Made by a program: the position numbers and the translations under genes. A stretch of 64,000 nucleotides of DNA, taken from contig JAEURX010000025.1 of assembly GCA_016788885.1 (NCBI GenBank), positions 90,374-154,373 on the forward strand, read 5' to 3'. The notes under the pieces are model-generated. The model saw only the letters and a program-made list of their open reading frames with translations. It had not been told where the DNA came from and ran no database searches. Every line of letters begins with the position of its first letter. Position 1 is the stretch's first letter. This DNA is from Nitrospira sp. GTDB lineage: Bacteria > Nitrospirota > Nitrospiria > Nitrospirales > Nitrospiraceae. Shown in pieces: positions 8,849-20,433 of the stretch.

Positions 8849-8922
8849 ATATGGTCTCGCCTTTCTGTTGGGCGTGAAGATGTCGCTGACTGTTCGTTTG
8901 AGCAAGAACGGACAAAAAGGAT

Positions 8923-10269
8923 TCACCCGCCTTTCGCCTTCCTGATCACCCCCTGCACCACATCGGCCAGCGTCGGCGGTCCGTGATCCTTCACCTCATA
9001 CCGCACGCGAACTGTGGGCTGTGCAATCCGGACCAGCCGCCGTAAATCCACCGGTGTGGCGATCACCACGAGGTCGCAGTCCACCGAGGCGATGGTCTCC
9101 TCCAGCTCCCGAATCTGCTCCGGCCCATATCCCATCGCCGGGAGCACCGGCCCCACATGCGGGTAGTGTTGAAACGTGCGCTGCAGGCTCCCGACGGCGG
9201 AGGGTCTGGGATCGACGAGCGCACCGGCATGATGCCGTTCGGCCATCACATGCCCCGCACCGAATGCCATGCCCCCGTGGGTCACCGTCGGCCCATCCTC
9301 GATGACCAGCACACGTTTTCCCGCAATCACCCCGGCTTCGTCGGCGCTGAGGAGCATGACCGTCTCCACCACCGTGGCCCGCGGATTCAGCCGATCAATG
9401 GAGTGACGGACTGCGGCCACCTGAGTCGGCGTGGCAGTATCCAGCTTCGTCAGAACCATCACATCCGCGCGAAGCAGATTGACCTCGCCGGGGAAATACG
9501 CGCGGTCGGTGGCGCGAAGCGGATCCACCAAAACGATCTCCAGATCGGGGACGAAGAACGACCAATCATTGTTGCCCCCATCCCAGACGATGATGTCCGC
9601 CCGTTCCTCCGCCTCGTGCACAATCTTTCCATAGTCCACGCCGGCGTAGACCGGACATCCTTGCGCCAGATGTGGCTCATACTCCTCCCGCTCCTCAATC
9701 GTGCAACCGGCGGCATCCAGATCGGCCAGTGACTCGAATCGTTGCACGGCCTGCTGCGCGAGATCACCGTAGGGCATCGGGTGCCGCACGACGGCAACCC
9801 GCAACCCTGCCTGTTGGAGGATCGCCACGACCCGGCGCGCCACAGGACTCTTGCCGGCGCCGGTCCTGGTTGCACAGATCGAGACGACCGGCTTCTTCGC
9901 AGACAACATGGTGGAACGAGGCCCCAGCAGCGAGAAATCCGCGCCGGTGGCCAACACACGAGAGGCCTGCTGCATCAAGTCTTCATGGGAGATATCACTA
10001 TAGGCAAAGACCACCAACTCGATATGCTGCGATCTGATAAGCCGGTCCAGTTCCTGTTCGGCACAAATCGGAATGCCGTTGGGATACAAGGGGCCGGCCA
10101 AGGAGGGAGGGTACACCCGCCCCGAGATGTTCGGGATCTGCGCCGCGGTAAAGGCCATCACGCGATAGTCCGGATTGTCGCGAAACTTCACGGCAAAGTT
10201 GTGGAAGTCCCGCCCGGCGGCCCCCATGATCAGCACCCGCGTCCCCTCATCCTTGGCGCGATTGTCCAC
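8923..10269 (-). CDS. Cyclic 2,3-diphosphoglycerate synthetase-like P-loop protein
   Basis: 448-aa soluble protein of the family annotated after the archaeal cyclic 2,3-diphosphoglycerate synthetase. It opens with a Rossmann-like nucleotide fold (RVLIMGAAGRDFHNF), then a P-loop-type segment SICATRTGAGKSPVARRV near residue 130. Further on are IVWDGGNNDW, VLTKLDTAT (an NKxD-like element) and VLVIEDGPTVTHGGM. The start is GTG at 10269 behind GAGGGAGAA. In thermophilic methanogens the product is a thermoprotectant osmolyte; in mesophilic bacteria the true substrate is untested, so the name reflects homology only. It is divergent from acsA across 154 bp that must hold both promoters. Confidence 0.8.
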   Translation of the reverse strand: MDNRAKDEGTRVLIMGAAGRDFHNFAVKFRDNPDYRVMAFTAAQIPNISGRVYPPSLAGPLYPNGIPICAEQELDRLIRSQHIELVVFAYSDISHEDLMQQASRVLATGADFSLLGPRSTMLSAKKPVVSICATRTGAGKSPVARRVVAILQQAGLRVAVVRHPMPYGDLAQQAVQRFESLADLDAAGCTIEEREEYEPHLAQGCPVYAGVDYGKIVHEAEERADIIVWDGGNNDWSFFVPDLEIVLVDPLRATDRAYFPGEVNLLRADVMVLTKLDTATPTQVAAVRHSIDRLNPRATVVETVMLLSADEAGVIAGKRVLVIEDGPTVTHGGMAFGAGHVMAERHHAGALVDPRPSAVGSLQRTFQHYPHVGPVLPAMGYGPEQIRELEETIASVDCDLVVIATPVDLRRLVRIAQPTVRVRYEVKDHGPPTLADVVQGVIRKAKGG

Positions 10270-10423
10270 GTCTATTCTCCCTCACTGATGAATAATGCTA
10301 CAGCGTCTCTGGTCCTACGCCGAGCAACCTCAGCGCAAGCCGCGCGAATTCCCTCGGTTGGCCATGGCTTCGAGGTATCCCCGATGGTCTACGCCTTGCA
10401 GAACCCATGCTCGGAGCATCGGC

Positions 10424-12186
<1,763 letters not shown>

Positions 12187-12190
<4 letters not shown>

Positions 12191-13185
12191 CGATGTCGAT
12201 GACTCGCGAACAGGGCATGGAGCTATTGCGGCAGATGTTGCGAATCCGCCGGTTTGAAGAGCGGGCGGCGGAACTCTACCAACTCGGCAAGATCCACGGA
12301 TTTCTCCATCTCTACATCGGAGAAGAAGCCGTGGCCGCCGGCTCGATCCCTCCCCTCACGAGCGAGGATGCCATCGTCGCCACGTATCGTGAACACGGCC
12401 ACGCGCTGGTCCGTGGCACATCCATGCGATCGTTGATGGCCGAATTGTTCGGCAAGGCGACCGGCTGTGCGCGCGGACGTGGAGGATCGATGCACTTTTT
12501 CGATGCCTCACGCCGCTTCTACGGCGGACTCGCGATTGTCGGCGGCGGGTTGCCGGTCGCGGTAGGGTTGGCGCTGGCCGACAAGCTGCACGGTCGAGCC
12601 CGCGTCACCGCCTGCTATTTCGGCGACGGCGCCGTGGCCGAAGGCGAATTTCATGAATCCTTGAACCTCGCCGCTTTGTGGAAACTGCCGGTGCTGTTCG
12701 TCTGCGAGAATAATTTGTACGCCATGGGCACCGCACTGGCCCGCCACCAATCACAACCGGACATCGCGAAAAAAGCAAAAGCCTACGCGCTGACGGCTCA
12801 CACGGTCGACGGCATGGATGTCCTGGCCGTCGACGTAGCCACGCGCCGCGCGGTCGAGTTCGTGCGACAAGGCCACGGTCCCTACTTCCTAGAATGCCTC
12901 ACATACCGTTTCCGTGCCCATTCCATGTATGACGCCGAGCTCTATCGCACCAAGGATGAAGTGAACGAGTGGAAACAGCGCGACCCAATCGCCACCTTTC
13001 AACAGACCTTGCGCACCGCCAAACTGCTGCACGATGAGGATTGGAAACAGCTGGACACTTCGATCGCCGCCGAAGTCACTGATGCCGTGGCCTTTGCGGA
13101 AGCCGGACCCTGGGAATCGGTCGAAGAGCTCACCACCGATGTGTACAGCCGAATTGTCGGCGATCAGGAGCGAGCCGGCAGCTGA
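12187..13185 (+). CDS. pdhA: Pyruvate/acetoin dehydrogenase E1 component, alpha subunit
   Basis: Thiamine-diphosphate-binding alpha chain of the E1 decarboxylase of a 2-oxoacid dehydrogenase complex. It begins [19 protein letters not shown], the classic E1-alpha opening. The ThDP signature [13 protein letters not shown] near residue 145 is followed by [10 protein letters not shown]. The [12 protein letters not shown] and [15 protein letters not shown] segments match PdhA/AcoA. Length 332 aa is standard. It overlaps acsA by 4 bp and is followed 40 bp later by the beta chain. The substrate is probably pyruvate; acetoin is the main alternative for this small E1 type. Confidence 0.93.
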
Positions 13186-13225
13186 ATGTCGATCGCTGAA
13201 TGGGAGGTGTTCAGAGTTGGACGCC

Positions 13226-14209
13226 ATGACTATCACCTATAGGGAAGCGGTACGAATCGGCATGCGAACGGCCTTGCAGCGCGATTCTCGCGTATTCCTC
13301 ATGGGGGAAGACGTCGGCAAGTACGGCGGCACCTATGCCTGCAGCAAAGGGTTTCTCGATGAGTTCGGCTCTGAACGGATTCGAGACACGCCGCTGTCAG
13401 AGAGCACCTTCGTCGGCGCTGGCATCGGCGCGGCGCTCGGCGGCATGCGGCCGATCGTGGAGGTCATGACCGTCAACTTCAGCCTCCTGGCGCTGGATCA
13501 GATCATGAACAATGCCGCGACCATCCGGCACATGTCGGGCGGACAATTCAACGTGCCGCTGGTGGTCCGCATGGCCACCGGAGCCGGTCGGCAGGTGGCC
13601 GCGCAGCATTCGCATAGTTTGGAAGGCTGGTACGCTCACATTCCCGGCATCACCGTGCTGACACCGGCAACCGTGACGGATGCACGCGGCATGCTGCTCA
13701 CCGCCCTCGAACAACCGGACCCGGTCTTTATCTTCGAACACGCCTATCTCTATTCGATGGAAGGGCCTGTGGAAGAAGGACCGCTGGCGGTGGACATCTC
13801 GCATGCGGCCGTCCGCCGAACCGGCAAGGATGTCAGTCTGCTCACCTTCGGCGGCAGCCTCTGGAAGGCGTTGGCTGCGGCAACACAATTGGCAGAAGCG
13901 GGTATCGAAGCCGAGGTGGTGGATCTACGGGTCTTACGCCCGCTCGATCGTGATTGCCTTCTGGCATCGGTCCGCAAAACGCACCGGGCGGTCGTGATCG
14001 ACGAAGCTTGGCGCACGGGAAGTTTTGCCGCGGAAATCTCGGCCGTGATCATGGAAGCCGCGTTTTACGACTTGGACGCCCCGGTCGCGCGCGTGTGCAG
14101 TGAAGAGGTCCCGATTCCCTACCCGAAACATCTGGAAGACGCGGCGCTGCCGACGGTGGGGAAAATTGTGCAGGCCGTGCGTATCTTGTGCAAGGGAACG
14201 TCCACATGA
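13226..14209 (+). CDS. pdhB: Pyruvate/acetoin dehydrogenase E1 component, beta subunit
   Basis: Beta chain of the heterotetrameric E1. Motifs: [11 protein letters not shown] at the start, [13 protein letters not shown] near residue 30, [20 protein letters not shown] near 60, and [16 protein letters not shown]. The C-terminal transketolase-like domain contains [11 protein letters not shown] and VVIDEAW. 327 aa is typical. The ATG at 13226 is used; the frame is open upstream through the end of pdhA, but that is out-of-frame shadow. The E2 gene follows 87 bp downstream. Confidence 0.93.
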   Translation: MTITYREAVRIGMRTALQRDSRVFLMGEDVGKYGGTYACSKGFLDEFGSERIRDTPLSESTFVGAGIGAALGGMRPIVEVMTVNFSLLALDQIMNNAATIRHMSGGQFNVPLVVRMATGAGRQVAAQHSHSLEGWYAHIPGITVLTPATVTDARGMLLTALEQPDPVFIFEHAYLYSMEGPVEEGPLAVDISHAAVRRTGKDVSLLTFGGSLWKALAAATQLAEAGIEAEVVDLRVLRPLDRDCLLASVRKTHRAVVIDEAWRTGSFAAEISAVIMEAAFYDLDAPVARVCSEEVPIPYPKHLEDAALPTVGKIVQAVRILCKGTST

Positions 14210-14296
14210 GCATCCACTCGGGCGACCTCATCAGACCATGTGTCCTTCAGCGCAAACCCTGTGATCCTCTTCCTCCCCTCACCCATAGGATCGAGT

Positions 14297-15472
14297 ATGG
14301 CTGAATTTGTGATGCCCACCCTCGGGGCCGACATGACCGAGGGGACCTTGGTACAGTGGAACAAACGGGTCGGCGACCGTGTCACCAAGGGCGACATCAT
14401 TGCAGAGGTCGATACGGAAAAGGCCGCCATCGAGGTCGAGTGCCATGCCACCGGAATCATCGAGCAGTTGCTGACCAAGCCCGGCGACAAGGTCCCGGTC
14501 GGCACAGTCATGGGGGTGATTCGTGAAGAGGGGCAGGCCGCGGCGGCACCATCACAGCCGCAGCGCAGCACGCCGCAACCGGTCACTCCACAGCCCGTCC
14601 CGCCGCCCCATAGAGGAGCCGCTCCTCCACAGCCTCCCGGCAGCCGCCTGCGCATCTCTCCCGCAGCCAGAACACTGGCCGCTGAGCGCGGACTTGACCT
14701 GACAGGCCTTCAGGGAACCGGGCCGGACGGGGCCATCACCCTGGAGGACGTGACCCGCGCGACCGCAACCACCGCAGGCATCACCAAGCCGGCCGACGCC
14801 ACGGAGCGCCAAGCACGCATGCGTCAGACCATCGCAGCAGCCATGACTCGCTCAAAACGCGAGATCCCTCACTATTACCTGAGCACCACCATCGACCTCA
14901 GTCGCGCATTGGCATGGCTCGCCGCCGAGAATAGACGCCGGCCTGTGACCGAACGCCTGCTCATGAGCATCCTGTTCATCAAAGCAGTCGCCCTCGCACT
15001 CCGACACGTCCCCGAACTGAACGCACTGTGGACAGACGGCACAGCGGTCAGGAGCGAACGGATTCACATCGGCACGGCTATTTCCTTACGCCAAGGTGGC
15101 CTCGTTGCGCCGGCCTTGCACGACGCCGACCGTGCGAGTCTCGGCGAATTAATGCAACGGTTCCAAGACCTCGTGAAACGAGCCCGCGCCGGCTCGTTAC
15201 GGAGTTCGGAGCTGTCGGACCCGACCATCACCGTCACCAGCCTGGGCGAACAAGGAGTGGAAACCGTCTTCGGAGTCATTTATCCTCCGCAAGTGGCCTT
15301 GGTGGGATTCGGCAAGGTGGTCGAACGGCCTTGGGTGACCGACGGGCAGGTCGTCCCGCGTCCGGTCGTGACCGCATCCTTGTCCGCGGATCATCGCGTC
15401 AGCGACGGCCATCGGGGGGGATTATTTCTGGCTGACCTCGATCGCCGCTTACAGGAGCCTCAATCCCTATGA
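14297..15472 (+). CDS. pdhC: Dihydrolipoamide acyltransferase (E2)
   Basis: E2 core enzyme that moves the acyl group from lipoate to CoA. Residues 1-76 are one lipoyl domain with the lipoylation site in VDTEKAAI. A Pro/Ala/Gln linker follows. The E1/E3-binding domain is at about 115-150 ([17 protein letters not shown], then GTGPDG). The C-terminal catalytic domain ends in [11 protein letters not shown], holding the HxxxDG active site. 391 aa, with a single lipoyl domain. The ATG at 14297 starts directly at AEFVMPTLG; the 19 upstream codons look non-coding. No E3 lipoamide dehydrogenase gene is present in the window, so E3 must come from elsewhere. It overlaps the acyl carrier protein gene by 4 bp. 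Confidence 0.93.
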   Translation: MAEFVMPTLGADMTEGTLVQWNKRVGDRVTKGDIIAEVDTEKAAIEVECHATGIIEQLLTKPGDKVPVGTVMGVIREEGQAAAAPSQPQRSTPQPVTPQPVPPPHRGAAPPQPPGSRLRISPAARTLAAERGLDLTGLQGTGPDGAITLEDVTRATATTAGITKPADATERQARMRQTIAAAMTRSKREIPHYYLSTTIDLSRALAWLAAENRRRPVTERLLMSILFIKAVALALRHVPELNALWTDGTAVRSERIHIGTAISLRQGGLVAPALHDADRASLGELMQRFQDLVKRARAGSLRSSELSDPTITVTSLGEQGVETVFGVIYPPQVALVGFGKVVERPWVTDGQVVPRPVVTASLSADHRVSDGHRGGLFLADLDRRLQEPQSL

Positions 15473-15726
15473 CGACCACGCCGCCCGAAGCCGACACCCG
15501 CGCGCAGGTGCTCCGACTCCTGGGCGACATTGCCCCCGAAGCGGATCTCGCCACGCTCAACCCCGCTGTCAGCTTTCGAGACCAGCTCGACCTCGACTCC
15601 ATGGACTTCCTGAATTTCATGGTGGCCATCCACAAAGCATTCCACATCGAGATCCCTGAATCCGACTATCCCAAATACATGACTTTGAACGGCTGCCTCG
15701 CCCAACTGGCCGCATCACGAACATGA
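15469..15726 (+). CDS. Acyl carrier protein
   Basis: 85-aa acidic helical protein with the phosphopantetheine attachment serine in [11 protein letters not shown] near residue 45. The hydrophobic helix III region ([14 protein letters not shown]) is as in ACPs. It overlaps both the E2 gene and the following nucleotidyltransferase gene by ATGA, so it is part of the dehydrogenase operon rather than a fatty-acid gene cluster. No ketosynthase or holo-ACP synthase is nearby. It may accept the acetyl group or feed lipoate (octanoyl) synthesis; both are inference. Confidence 0.88.
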   Translation: MTTTPPEADTRAQVLRLLGDIAPEADLATLNPAVSFRDQLDLDSMDFLNFMVAIHKAFHIEIPESDYPKYMTLNGCLAQLAASRT

Positions 15727-16403
15727 CCACCGCCAACCAGCCGCCGACCGACACCTGCATTCTGAAAGTCGTCGTCGGCTCACATGCACACGGCCTGGCC
15801 GGACCGGACAGCGACAAGGATTTCCGCAGCGTCTTCGTGCTACCCACTGCCGAATTGTTCCGTGTCGGTTTCAAATACCAGGGCACGAGGATGATGAAGG
15901 AAGAGGACGACGAAACCGCCTGGGAGATCGGACACTTTCTCCAACTCGCGCTGCAAGGACATCCGCTGGTGCTGGAGACACTGGTCGCCCCGGTCGTGAC
16001 CATGGATGACTGGGGCACGGAGCTGCGGCAACTTTTTCCCCGCCTCTGGTCCGCACAAACCGCCTATGATTCGTTTTTGAACTACTGCGACAACCAGCGC
16101 AAGAAGATGCTGGAGAAAAAGGATGGCCGACCGGCCAAATACGCCGCCGCCTACGTGCGGGTGCTATTCAATCTCTGCGAACTGCTGGAACGCGGAAGTT
16201 TCAGCATCAGAATCTCCGAAACGCCTGTCGGCGAAGTCGTACGTCGGATCAAGGCGGGACAGTATCGGCCCGGTGAAGTCATCGATCTGGGAGAGTATTG
16301 GACTGAAGAAGCCACACGCCGCCTTCGCACCTGCACACAACACGCACGCCCGGACCTCGCCGATGCGTTCCTCTTGAAACTCCGCAAGGGCTTTCTCCAG
16401 TAG
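15723..16403 (+). CDS. Predicted nucleotidyltransferase (COG3541 type)
   Basis: 226-aa protein with a minimal nucleotidyltransferase active site. VVVGSHAHGLAGPDSDKDFRSVF (residues 16-38) gives the GS motif and the D-x-D pair. The remainder is helical (LKLRKGFLQ end). It resembles RlaP/YcgL-like predicted nucleotidyltransferases whose substrates are mostly unknown. It is the last gene of the acsA-pdh operon by a 4-bp overlap with the ACP gene, an unusual setting that suggests a modifying role, but nothing in the sequence identifies the target. Confidence 0.75.
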   Translation: MTTANQPPTDTCILKVVVGSHAHGLAGPDSDKDFRSVFVLPTAELFRVGFKYQGTRMMKEEDDETAWEIGHFLQLALQGHPLVLETLVAPVVTMDDWGTELRQLFPRLWSAQTAYDSFLNYCDNQRKKMLEKKDGRPAKYAAAYVRVLFNLCELLERGSFSIRISETPVGEVVRRIKAGQYRPGEVIDLGEYWTEEATRRLRTCTQHARPDLADAFLLKLRKGFLQ

Positions 16404-17009
16404 CACCCATCGGCGTTTACGTTCCGGTAGCGAAACGGTCGCCCACGACCGTTTCACAAAAAAGAGCCCGCTTCCGTGTGGAGATCAGACCTGCCGACCG
16501 AGCGAAGCCCATCCGGACATCCCGGGACAACGCTCACACCGGATGTCCCGCGCCTCCCGTTCATCGGGCTCCCATGGGAGCCGTGCCTCATACTGGCACC
16601 GAGATGGAAGCGCGTCCCTTCAGAACTGACCCCGAAACCGGCACAGGCGCAACCTCCGAACCAACTCTTCGCTGCACGGAAGCGGGGATCTCGATCTTAT
16701 CCTGGCTCCACCTCCCTTCATTTCTGAATGTAAGCACAGTCCGCCTGAAATCAATGAGGTAATTGGCACCATTGCCGTAACCTGCCGATGTCCCGTATCG
16801 CCCCACCCCCACCAGCGCCCGGCCCGACACCCACCGCAGCAAGCGCCCTAAGCGAGTGAACTTCCGCCATTCCTGAATGGAGCGATGCCCTCACGTCTTC
16901 CTGGCATTGAGCCTGCAATACCATTCGACACAGTTGCGCATGACGACTCACATCGAAATGGTCATGTGCAGAATGAACCATCCACGGAGACACACAAAGG
17001 AGACGGATC
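16404..17009. other. Intergenic region with a 9-bp hairpin after the pdh operon
   Basis: About 600 bp without a credible gene. At 16432-16455, GAAACGGTC and GACCGTTTC form a 9-bp stem with a 6-base loop just after the operon. No T-tract follows on the plus strand (an A-run does), so it is at best an imperfect terminator or an mRNA-stabilising stem. The rest contains only short shadow frames. The hsp20 promoter should lie in the last 150 bp; I see no CIRCE element. Confidence 0.45.
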
Positions 17010-17483
17010 ATGAGTGGACTCACCCGATGGGAACCGTTTCGCACACAGTGGAACCCCTGGAAGGAACTGGAGGATGTGGAGAAGCGCCTCTCGGCGCTCT
17101 GGGGCCGTCCCCAGGGTAAAGTGGAAGGACAGAAGGAAGCGATCTCGGTTGCGGAATGGTCGCCGCTCGTCGACATCACGGAGGACGAAAAAGAATACCT
17201 CATCAAAGCCGAGCTCCCGGAGGTCAAACGGGAAGACGTCAAACTGACCGTTCAGGACAATGTCCTCGCCATCTCCGGTGAACGGCGATATGAGAAGGAA
17301 GAAAAGAACAAAAAATATCACCGGGTGGAGCGCGCATACGGCAACTTTTTGCGCAGCTTCACGTTGCCGGAGGATGCCGACGGGAGCAAAGTTTCTGCGG
17401 AATACAAGGACGGCGTCCTGAAGGTCCATTTACCGAAATCAGAGAAGGCCACCCCCAAATCCATCGAAGTCAAGGTCTCCTGA
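17010..17483 (+). CDS. Small heat-shock protein, Hsp20/alpha-crystallin family
   Basis: 157-aa ATP-independent holdase. The alpha-crystallin domain spans about residues 50-148: SPLVDITEDEKEYLIKAELP, KREDVKLTVQDNVLAISGER, then the A-x-Y-K-D-G-V-L-K-V motif (AEYKDGVLKVHLPK). The N-terminal arm is Trp-rich (TRWEPFRTQWNPWKEL). AAAGGAGA precedes the ATG. It heads a plus-strand run of stress genes (small membrane protein, phosphoribosyltransferase, zinc protein, NTF2-like, Usp). The C-terminal IxI motif is replaced by IEVKVS. Confidence 0.95.
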   Translation: MSGLTRWEPFRTQWNPWKELEDVEKRLSALWGRPQGKVEGQKEAISVAEWSPLVDITEDEKEYLIKAELPEVKREDVKLTVQDNVLAISGERRYEKEEKNKKYHRVERAYGNFLRSFTLPEDADGSKVSAEYKDGVLKVHLPKSEKATPKSIEVKVS

Positions 17484-17499
17484 GCGAAAGGAGCAGGCC

Positions 17500-17649
17500 A
17501 TGTTCAAGCATCCTCGCTATCTGGACATTCCCTGGGAAATGCATTGGCATCCCGAAGGGTCGTCTCATCGCCACCGGTGGTTGGTCCTGCTCGTGATTCT
17601 TACGGCCCTCTTTCTGGTCGGCGTGGGCGTCACCAGCGGACTCTGGTAA
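17500..17649 (+). CDS. Single-pass membrane microprotein (49 aa)
   Basis: A 49-codon frame starting ATG 17500, with GAAAGGAG 7 bp upstream, and ending TAA. The product starts MFKHPRYLDIPWEMHWHPEG, has a His/Arg-rich patch, then one membrane helix (WLVLLVILTALFLVGVGVT). It sits 16 bp after hsp20 and 33 bp before the phosphoribosyltransferase gene, all in the same direction. The good ribosome-binding site and clean hydrophobic helix support a real gene. Function unknown. Confidence 0.7.
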   Translation: MFKHPRYLDIPWEMHWHPEGSSHRHRWLVLLVILTALFLVGVGVTSGLW

Positions 17650-17682
17650 CGGCGGACGGTCGCGCGACAGAGGGAGATCGAC

Positions 17683-18336
17683 ATGTTCAAGAACCGTGAA
17701 GAAGCCGGCGAACTGCTCGTGCAGGAATTGGCCGCATTTCGAAACGATTCCTCAGCCATTCTCCTGGCCCTTCCGCGCGGAGGCGTCGTCGTGGCCTTCC
17801 AACTGAGCCTGGCCCTGCATCTGCCTCTTGACGTGTTGATCACACGCAAAATCGGCGCGCCCGGCAATCCGGAATATGCGCTGGGCGCGGTCAGTGAGAC
17901 GGGGGCGGTGTACTGGAACCGCGAAGCACTCTCCGGTCTTGCGCTGACGGATCGAGACCTGACGGCGGCCGTGCACGCGCAACAACAGGAAGTCGCTCGG
18001 CGTGTAGCCCTCTATCGGCAAGGGCGTCTGTTTCCCCCGCTCAAGGATCGAACCGTGATTCTGGTGGACGACGGGCTGGCCACCGGCGCGACTTTCTTTG
18101 CGTCTGTGGCAACCGCTCGCCAGGCGCATCCGCGCCGCGTGATCGGTGCCGTCCCGGTTGGCCCGCGCAGCACGGTAGAACAAGCCCGCGCGATCGTGGA
18201 TCAACTCGTGGTCCTGCGGGTTCCGGATCCCTTTTATGCTGTCGGCAACTTCTACCGGGATTTCGAACAAGTCGAAGATCGTGAGGTTTTGCAGTATCTG
18301 AACCTCGCAGAAGAAGCATTTGTGACCAAGTCATGA
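17683..18336 (+). CDS. Phosphoribosyltransferase-family protein
   Basis: 217-aa type I phosphoribosyltransferase fold. The PRPP-binding loop is VILVDDGLATGAT near residue 125, and the N-terminal LLALPRGGVVVA is typical of the stand-alone COG1926 group. It also has ITRKIGAPGNPEYALGAV and VGAVPVGP-like elements. This group is often found with heat-shock and stress genes; its base or nucleotide substrate is not established. AGAGGGAG precedes the ATG. It probably belongs to the hsp20 transcript. Confidence 0.88.
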   Translation: MFKNREEAGELLVQELAAFRNDSSAILLALPRGGVVVAFQLSLALHLPLDVLITRKIGAPGNPEYALGAVSETGAVYWNREALSGLALTDRDLTAAVHAQQQEVARRVALYRQGRLFPPLKDRTVILVDDGLATGATFFASVATARQAHPRRVIGAVPVGPRSTVEQARAIVDQLVVLRVPDPFYAVGNFYRDFEQVEDREVLQYLNLAEEAFVTKS

Positions 18337-18390
18337 GCGGCCGGGGTGCACGGATGACCGGCGCTCCGACCAGGAAAGGGGCCGGCGGCA

Positions 18391-18885
18391 ATGAACAACC
18401 AGACGGAAGGCGGCCACGGCGCACGCCATGATCGATTTGTGCAGGAATACCAACACGACTCGTACAAGATGTCGGGCAAGCTCAAGGAACCGACGGCCTG
18501 CAAAGCGTGCGGGGCCGTCTTTCACAAAGGTCGCTGGACGTGGGACTCAAAGCCGGCCGGCGCGAGCGAGATCGTCTGCCCGGCCTGCTTGCGCATCCAG
18601 GACAATTACCCGAAGGGGTTCGTCACATTGAAGGGAGCCTACAAGGATCAGCATCGTGATCAAGTGATGGGGGTCATTCACAATACGGAGGCCGCGGAAA
18701 AGAAAGAGCACCCCCTGGCCCGTATCATGGCCATCCGAGACCAGCCCGAGGGCTTGGTCATCTCGACCACCGACAGCCATTTGCCGCGACGAATCGGGGA
18801 AGCGCTCAAGCACTCACATCACGGCGCATTGGACGTTCAATACGACAAAGACGAGGAGTTCGTGCGCGTCACGTGGACCAGCTAG
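18391..18885 (+). CDS. BCAM0308-like zinc protein
   Basis: 164-aa soluble protein. Two CxxC pairs (CKACGAVFHKGRWTW near residue 37, CPACLRIQD near 64) form a zinc-ribbon. After it comes YPKGFVTLKGAY, then EHPLARIMAI, and a C-terminal half with STTDSHLPRRIGEALKHSHHG. This matches a bacterial family often labelled BCAM0308, related in part to the NMD3 N-terminal region. No enzymatic motif is seen. GAAAGGGG precedes the ATG. It follows the phosphoribosyltransferase gene by 54 bp. The role is unknown; the stress neighbourhood suggests a translation- or RNA-related job, but that is inference. Confidence 0.78.
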   Translation: MNNQTEGGHGARHDRFVQEYQHDSYKMSGKLKEPTACKACGAVFHKGRWTWDSKPAGASEIVCPACLRIQDNYPKGFVTLKGAYKDQHRDQVMGVIHNTEAAEKKEHPLARIMAIRDQPEGLVISTTDSHLPRRIGEALKHSHHGALDVQYDKDEEFVRVTWTS

Positions 18886-18973
18886 GTCACGAAGCGGCAG
18901 AGTACGTGGGCTAGAGAGAGGAACAGACGGACCCAGGCTGCGGGGCAAGGGAAGGCCTCGCCAGGGGGTTGCA

Positions 18974-19516
18974 ATGGGGAAACGAACATTCATGCGCTGG
19001 ACCCGCATCCCGGTCGTGAGCCTGTGGCTCATCTCCACGCTCACTCCGGCAACAGCGGAGATGCAGCTGATGCCGGGAGCGGCGTCGGATCTGGATCACG
19101 CGACGGCGGAGGCGGTGATGACGACCTTCCGCAGGGCGGATGACGCGATCCGCACGCGTGACCTGAATGTCGTAATGGCCCTTTATTCCGAGCAATACGA
19201 CTACCACGGACTCAAAAAATCCGACATGCGAAAGGTGTGGGCCAATCTGTTCGATGAATTCCAAGACCTCGCCGATGCCCATCACTTTTCCCGGCTGACC
19301 AAGGTGGGCAGCGGCTCCAAGACCATCATCGAAGTGACCTGCACAGGCAGCTTGTCCGGCCTCTCCAAGACCGGCGGCCTGCGCGTCCCGATCGACAGTT
19401 GGTATGAGGAAGTCCACTATATGACGTTCGAAGACGGGCAGTGGCGTATTCGCGGTAACGTCGGCGATTCTCCGCGGTTGATGCCCTTCGGCACGTCACC
19501 GCATCCTTTATTCTGA
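18974..19516 (+). CDS. Exported NTF2-like (SnoaL-type) protein
   Basis: 180-aa protein with a signal peptide (MGKRTFMRWTRIPVVSLWLI, likely cut after TPATA). The mature part looks like an NTF2-like cone fold: helical start (AEAVMTTFRRADDAIRTRDLNVVMALYSEQYDYHGL), then strands ending WYEEVHYMTFEDGQWRIRGNVG. There are no heme or metal motifs. The GGGGG-containing site before the ATG is good. The gene ends 10 bp before a Usp gene. Such domains bind small ligands or act as periplasmic accessory factors; no substrate can be read from the sequence. Confidence 0.65.
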   Translation: MGKRTFMRWTRIPVVSLWLISTLTPATAEMQLMPGAASDLDHATAEAVMTTFRRADDAIRTRDLNVVMALYSEQYDYHGLKKSDMRKVWANLFDEFQDLADAHHFSRLTKVGSGSKTIIEVTCTGSLSGLSKTGGLRVPIDSWYEEVHYMTFEDGQWRIRGNVGDSPRLMPFGTSPHPLF

Positions 19517-19526
19517 AAGGAGGCCT

Positions 19527-20384
19527 ATGCGCGTTCTGATCGCACTCGACTGGTCGGAGCAGGCCTTTGCAGCCGTTCGAGAAGCCTCATATCTCTACGA
19601 TCTGCACGACGTCACGCTGGTGCATGGGATCGATTTGGGGATGTTTCAATATCCGATCGTCGCGGAAGTCAGCAGCATGCAAGGGTATGACGACTTCCGC
19701 AACGCCATGAAGAAAGCCGGTGAGCAACTGCTGGATCACACCACCACGCTCCTGCCGTCCGAAGGCGTGTCGGTTGCGCGCGTCTGTGAATTCGCCAAGC
19801 CGGCCTCGCTGATTTTGGACAAGGCGCGGGACCTGCGGCCTGAGCTGATCGTGCTCGGCGCGCGCGGGCGCGGGCGTGTCGGCGAATTCGTCCTGGGAAG
19901 TGTCTCCCACCGCGTGGCGATGCATGCGGATTGCACGACCTTAATCGTGAAAGAACGGGAAGCTCCGGTCAAACGCGTCACGGTCGCCGTGGAAGGACAT
20001 GAAGACGGGGCGCGCATCAAAGCCTGGCTGCTCGCCCATCCGTTCAAGAATCCGGTCGATCTCACCATCGTCAGCGTCGTGCAGCCGATCCCCGCCACCG
20101 ATCCCTTCAGCCTCTTCCCGCTACAGGATTGGACCGGCATCGCCGTCCGTTCGGCGGAAGACCTGATCAAGAATCTCGCCGCCTCGCTGATGAACAGCCG
20201 GTATACGGTCGGTACGCAGGTGAGCATCGGCGATCCAGCAGATATTCTCACGGAACGCGCCAAGTCGGCGGACCTGTTGATCATCGGCTCGCACGGACGA
20301 AAAGGGTTGGAGCGGTTTCTCCTGGGGAGTATTTCCCACGCACTGCTCCACCAGGTCCCCTGTCCCGTATTGATTGTGCGATGA
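19527..20384 (+). CDS. Tandem-domain universal stress protein
   Basis: 285 aa with two Usp domains. The first starts MRVLIALDWSEQAFAAV and ends with the nucleotide-binding GARGRGRVGEFVLGSVSHRV near residue 112, then CTTLIVK. The second starts RVTVAVEGHED and ends GSHGRKGLERFLLGSISHALLHQ with CPVLIVR. Both G-2x-G-9x-G(S) signatures are intact, so ATP binding is likely. AAAGGAGG lies just before the ATG. It sits between an exported NTF2-like protein and a monoheme cytochrome. Confidence 0.93.
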   Translation: MRVLIALDWSEQAFAAVREASYLYDLHDVTLVHGIDLGMFQYPIVAEVSSMQGYDDFRNAMKKAGEQLLDHTTTLLPSEGVSVARVCEFAKPASLILDKARDLRPELIVLGARGRGRVGEFVLGSVSHRVAMHADCTTLIVKEREAPVKRVTVAVEGHEDGARIKAWLLAHPFKNPVDLTIVSVVQPIPATDPFSLFPLQDWTGIAVRSAEDLIKNLAASLMNSRYTVGTQVSIGDPADILTERAKSADLLIIGSHGRKGLERFLLGSISHALLHQVPCPVLIVR

Positions 20385-20433
20385 ACAGAGCGACAATCTT
20401 TTGGCAGACATCGAATCATAAAGGAGCCCGCGC

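Noticed and set aside
16432..16455. Rho-independent terminator after the pdh operon
   Set aside because: The 9-bp stem is real, but the downstream run is A-rich, not T-rich, on the coding strand, so it is not called as a standard terminator.
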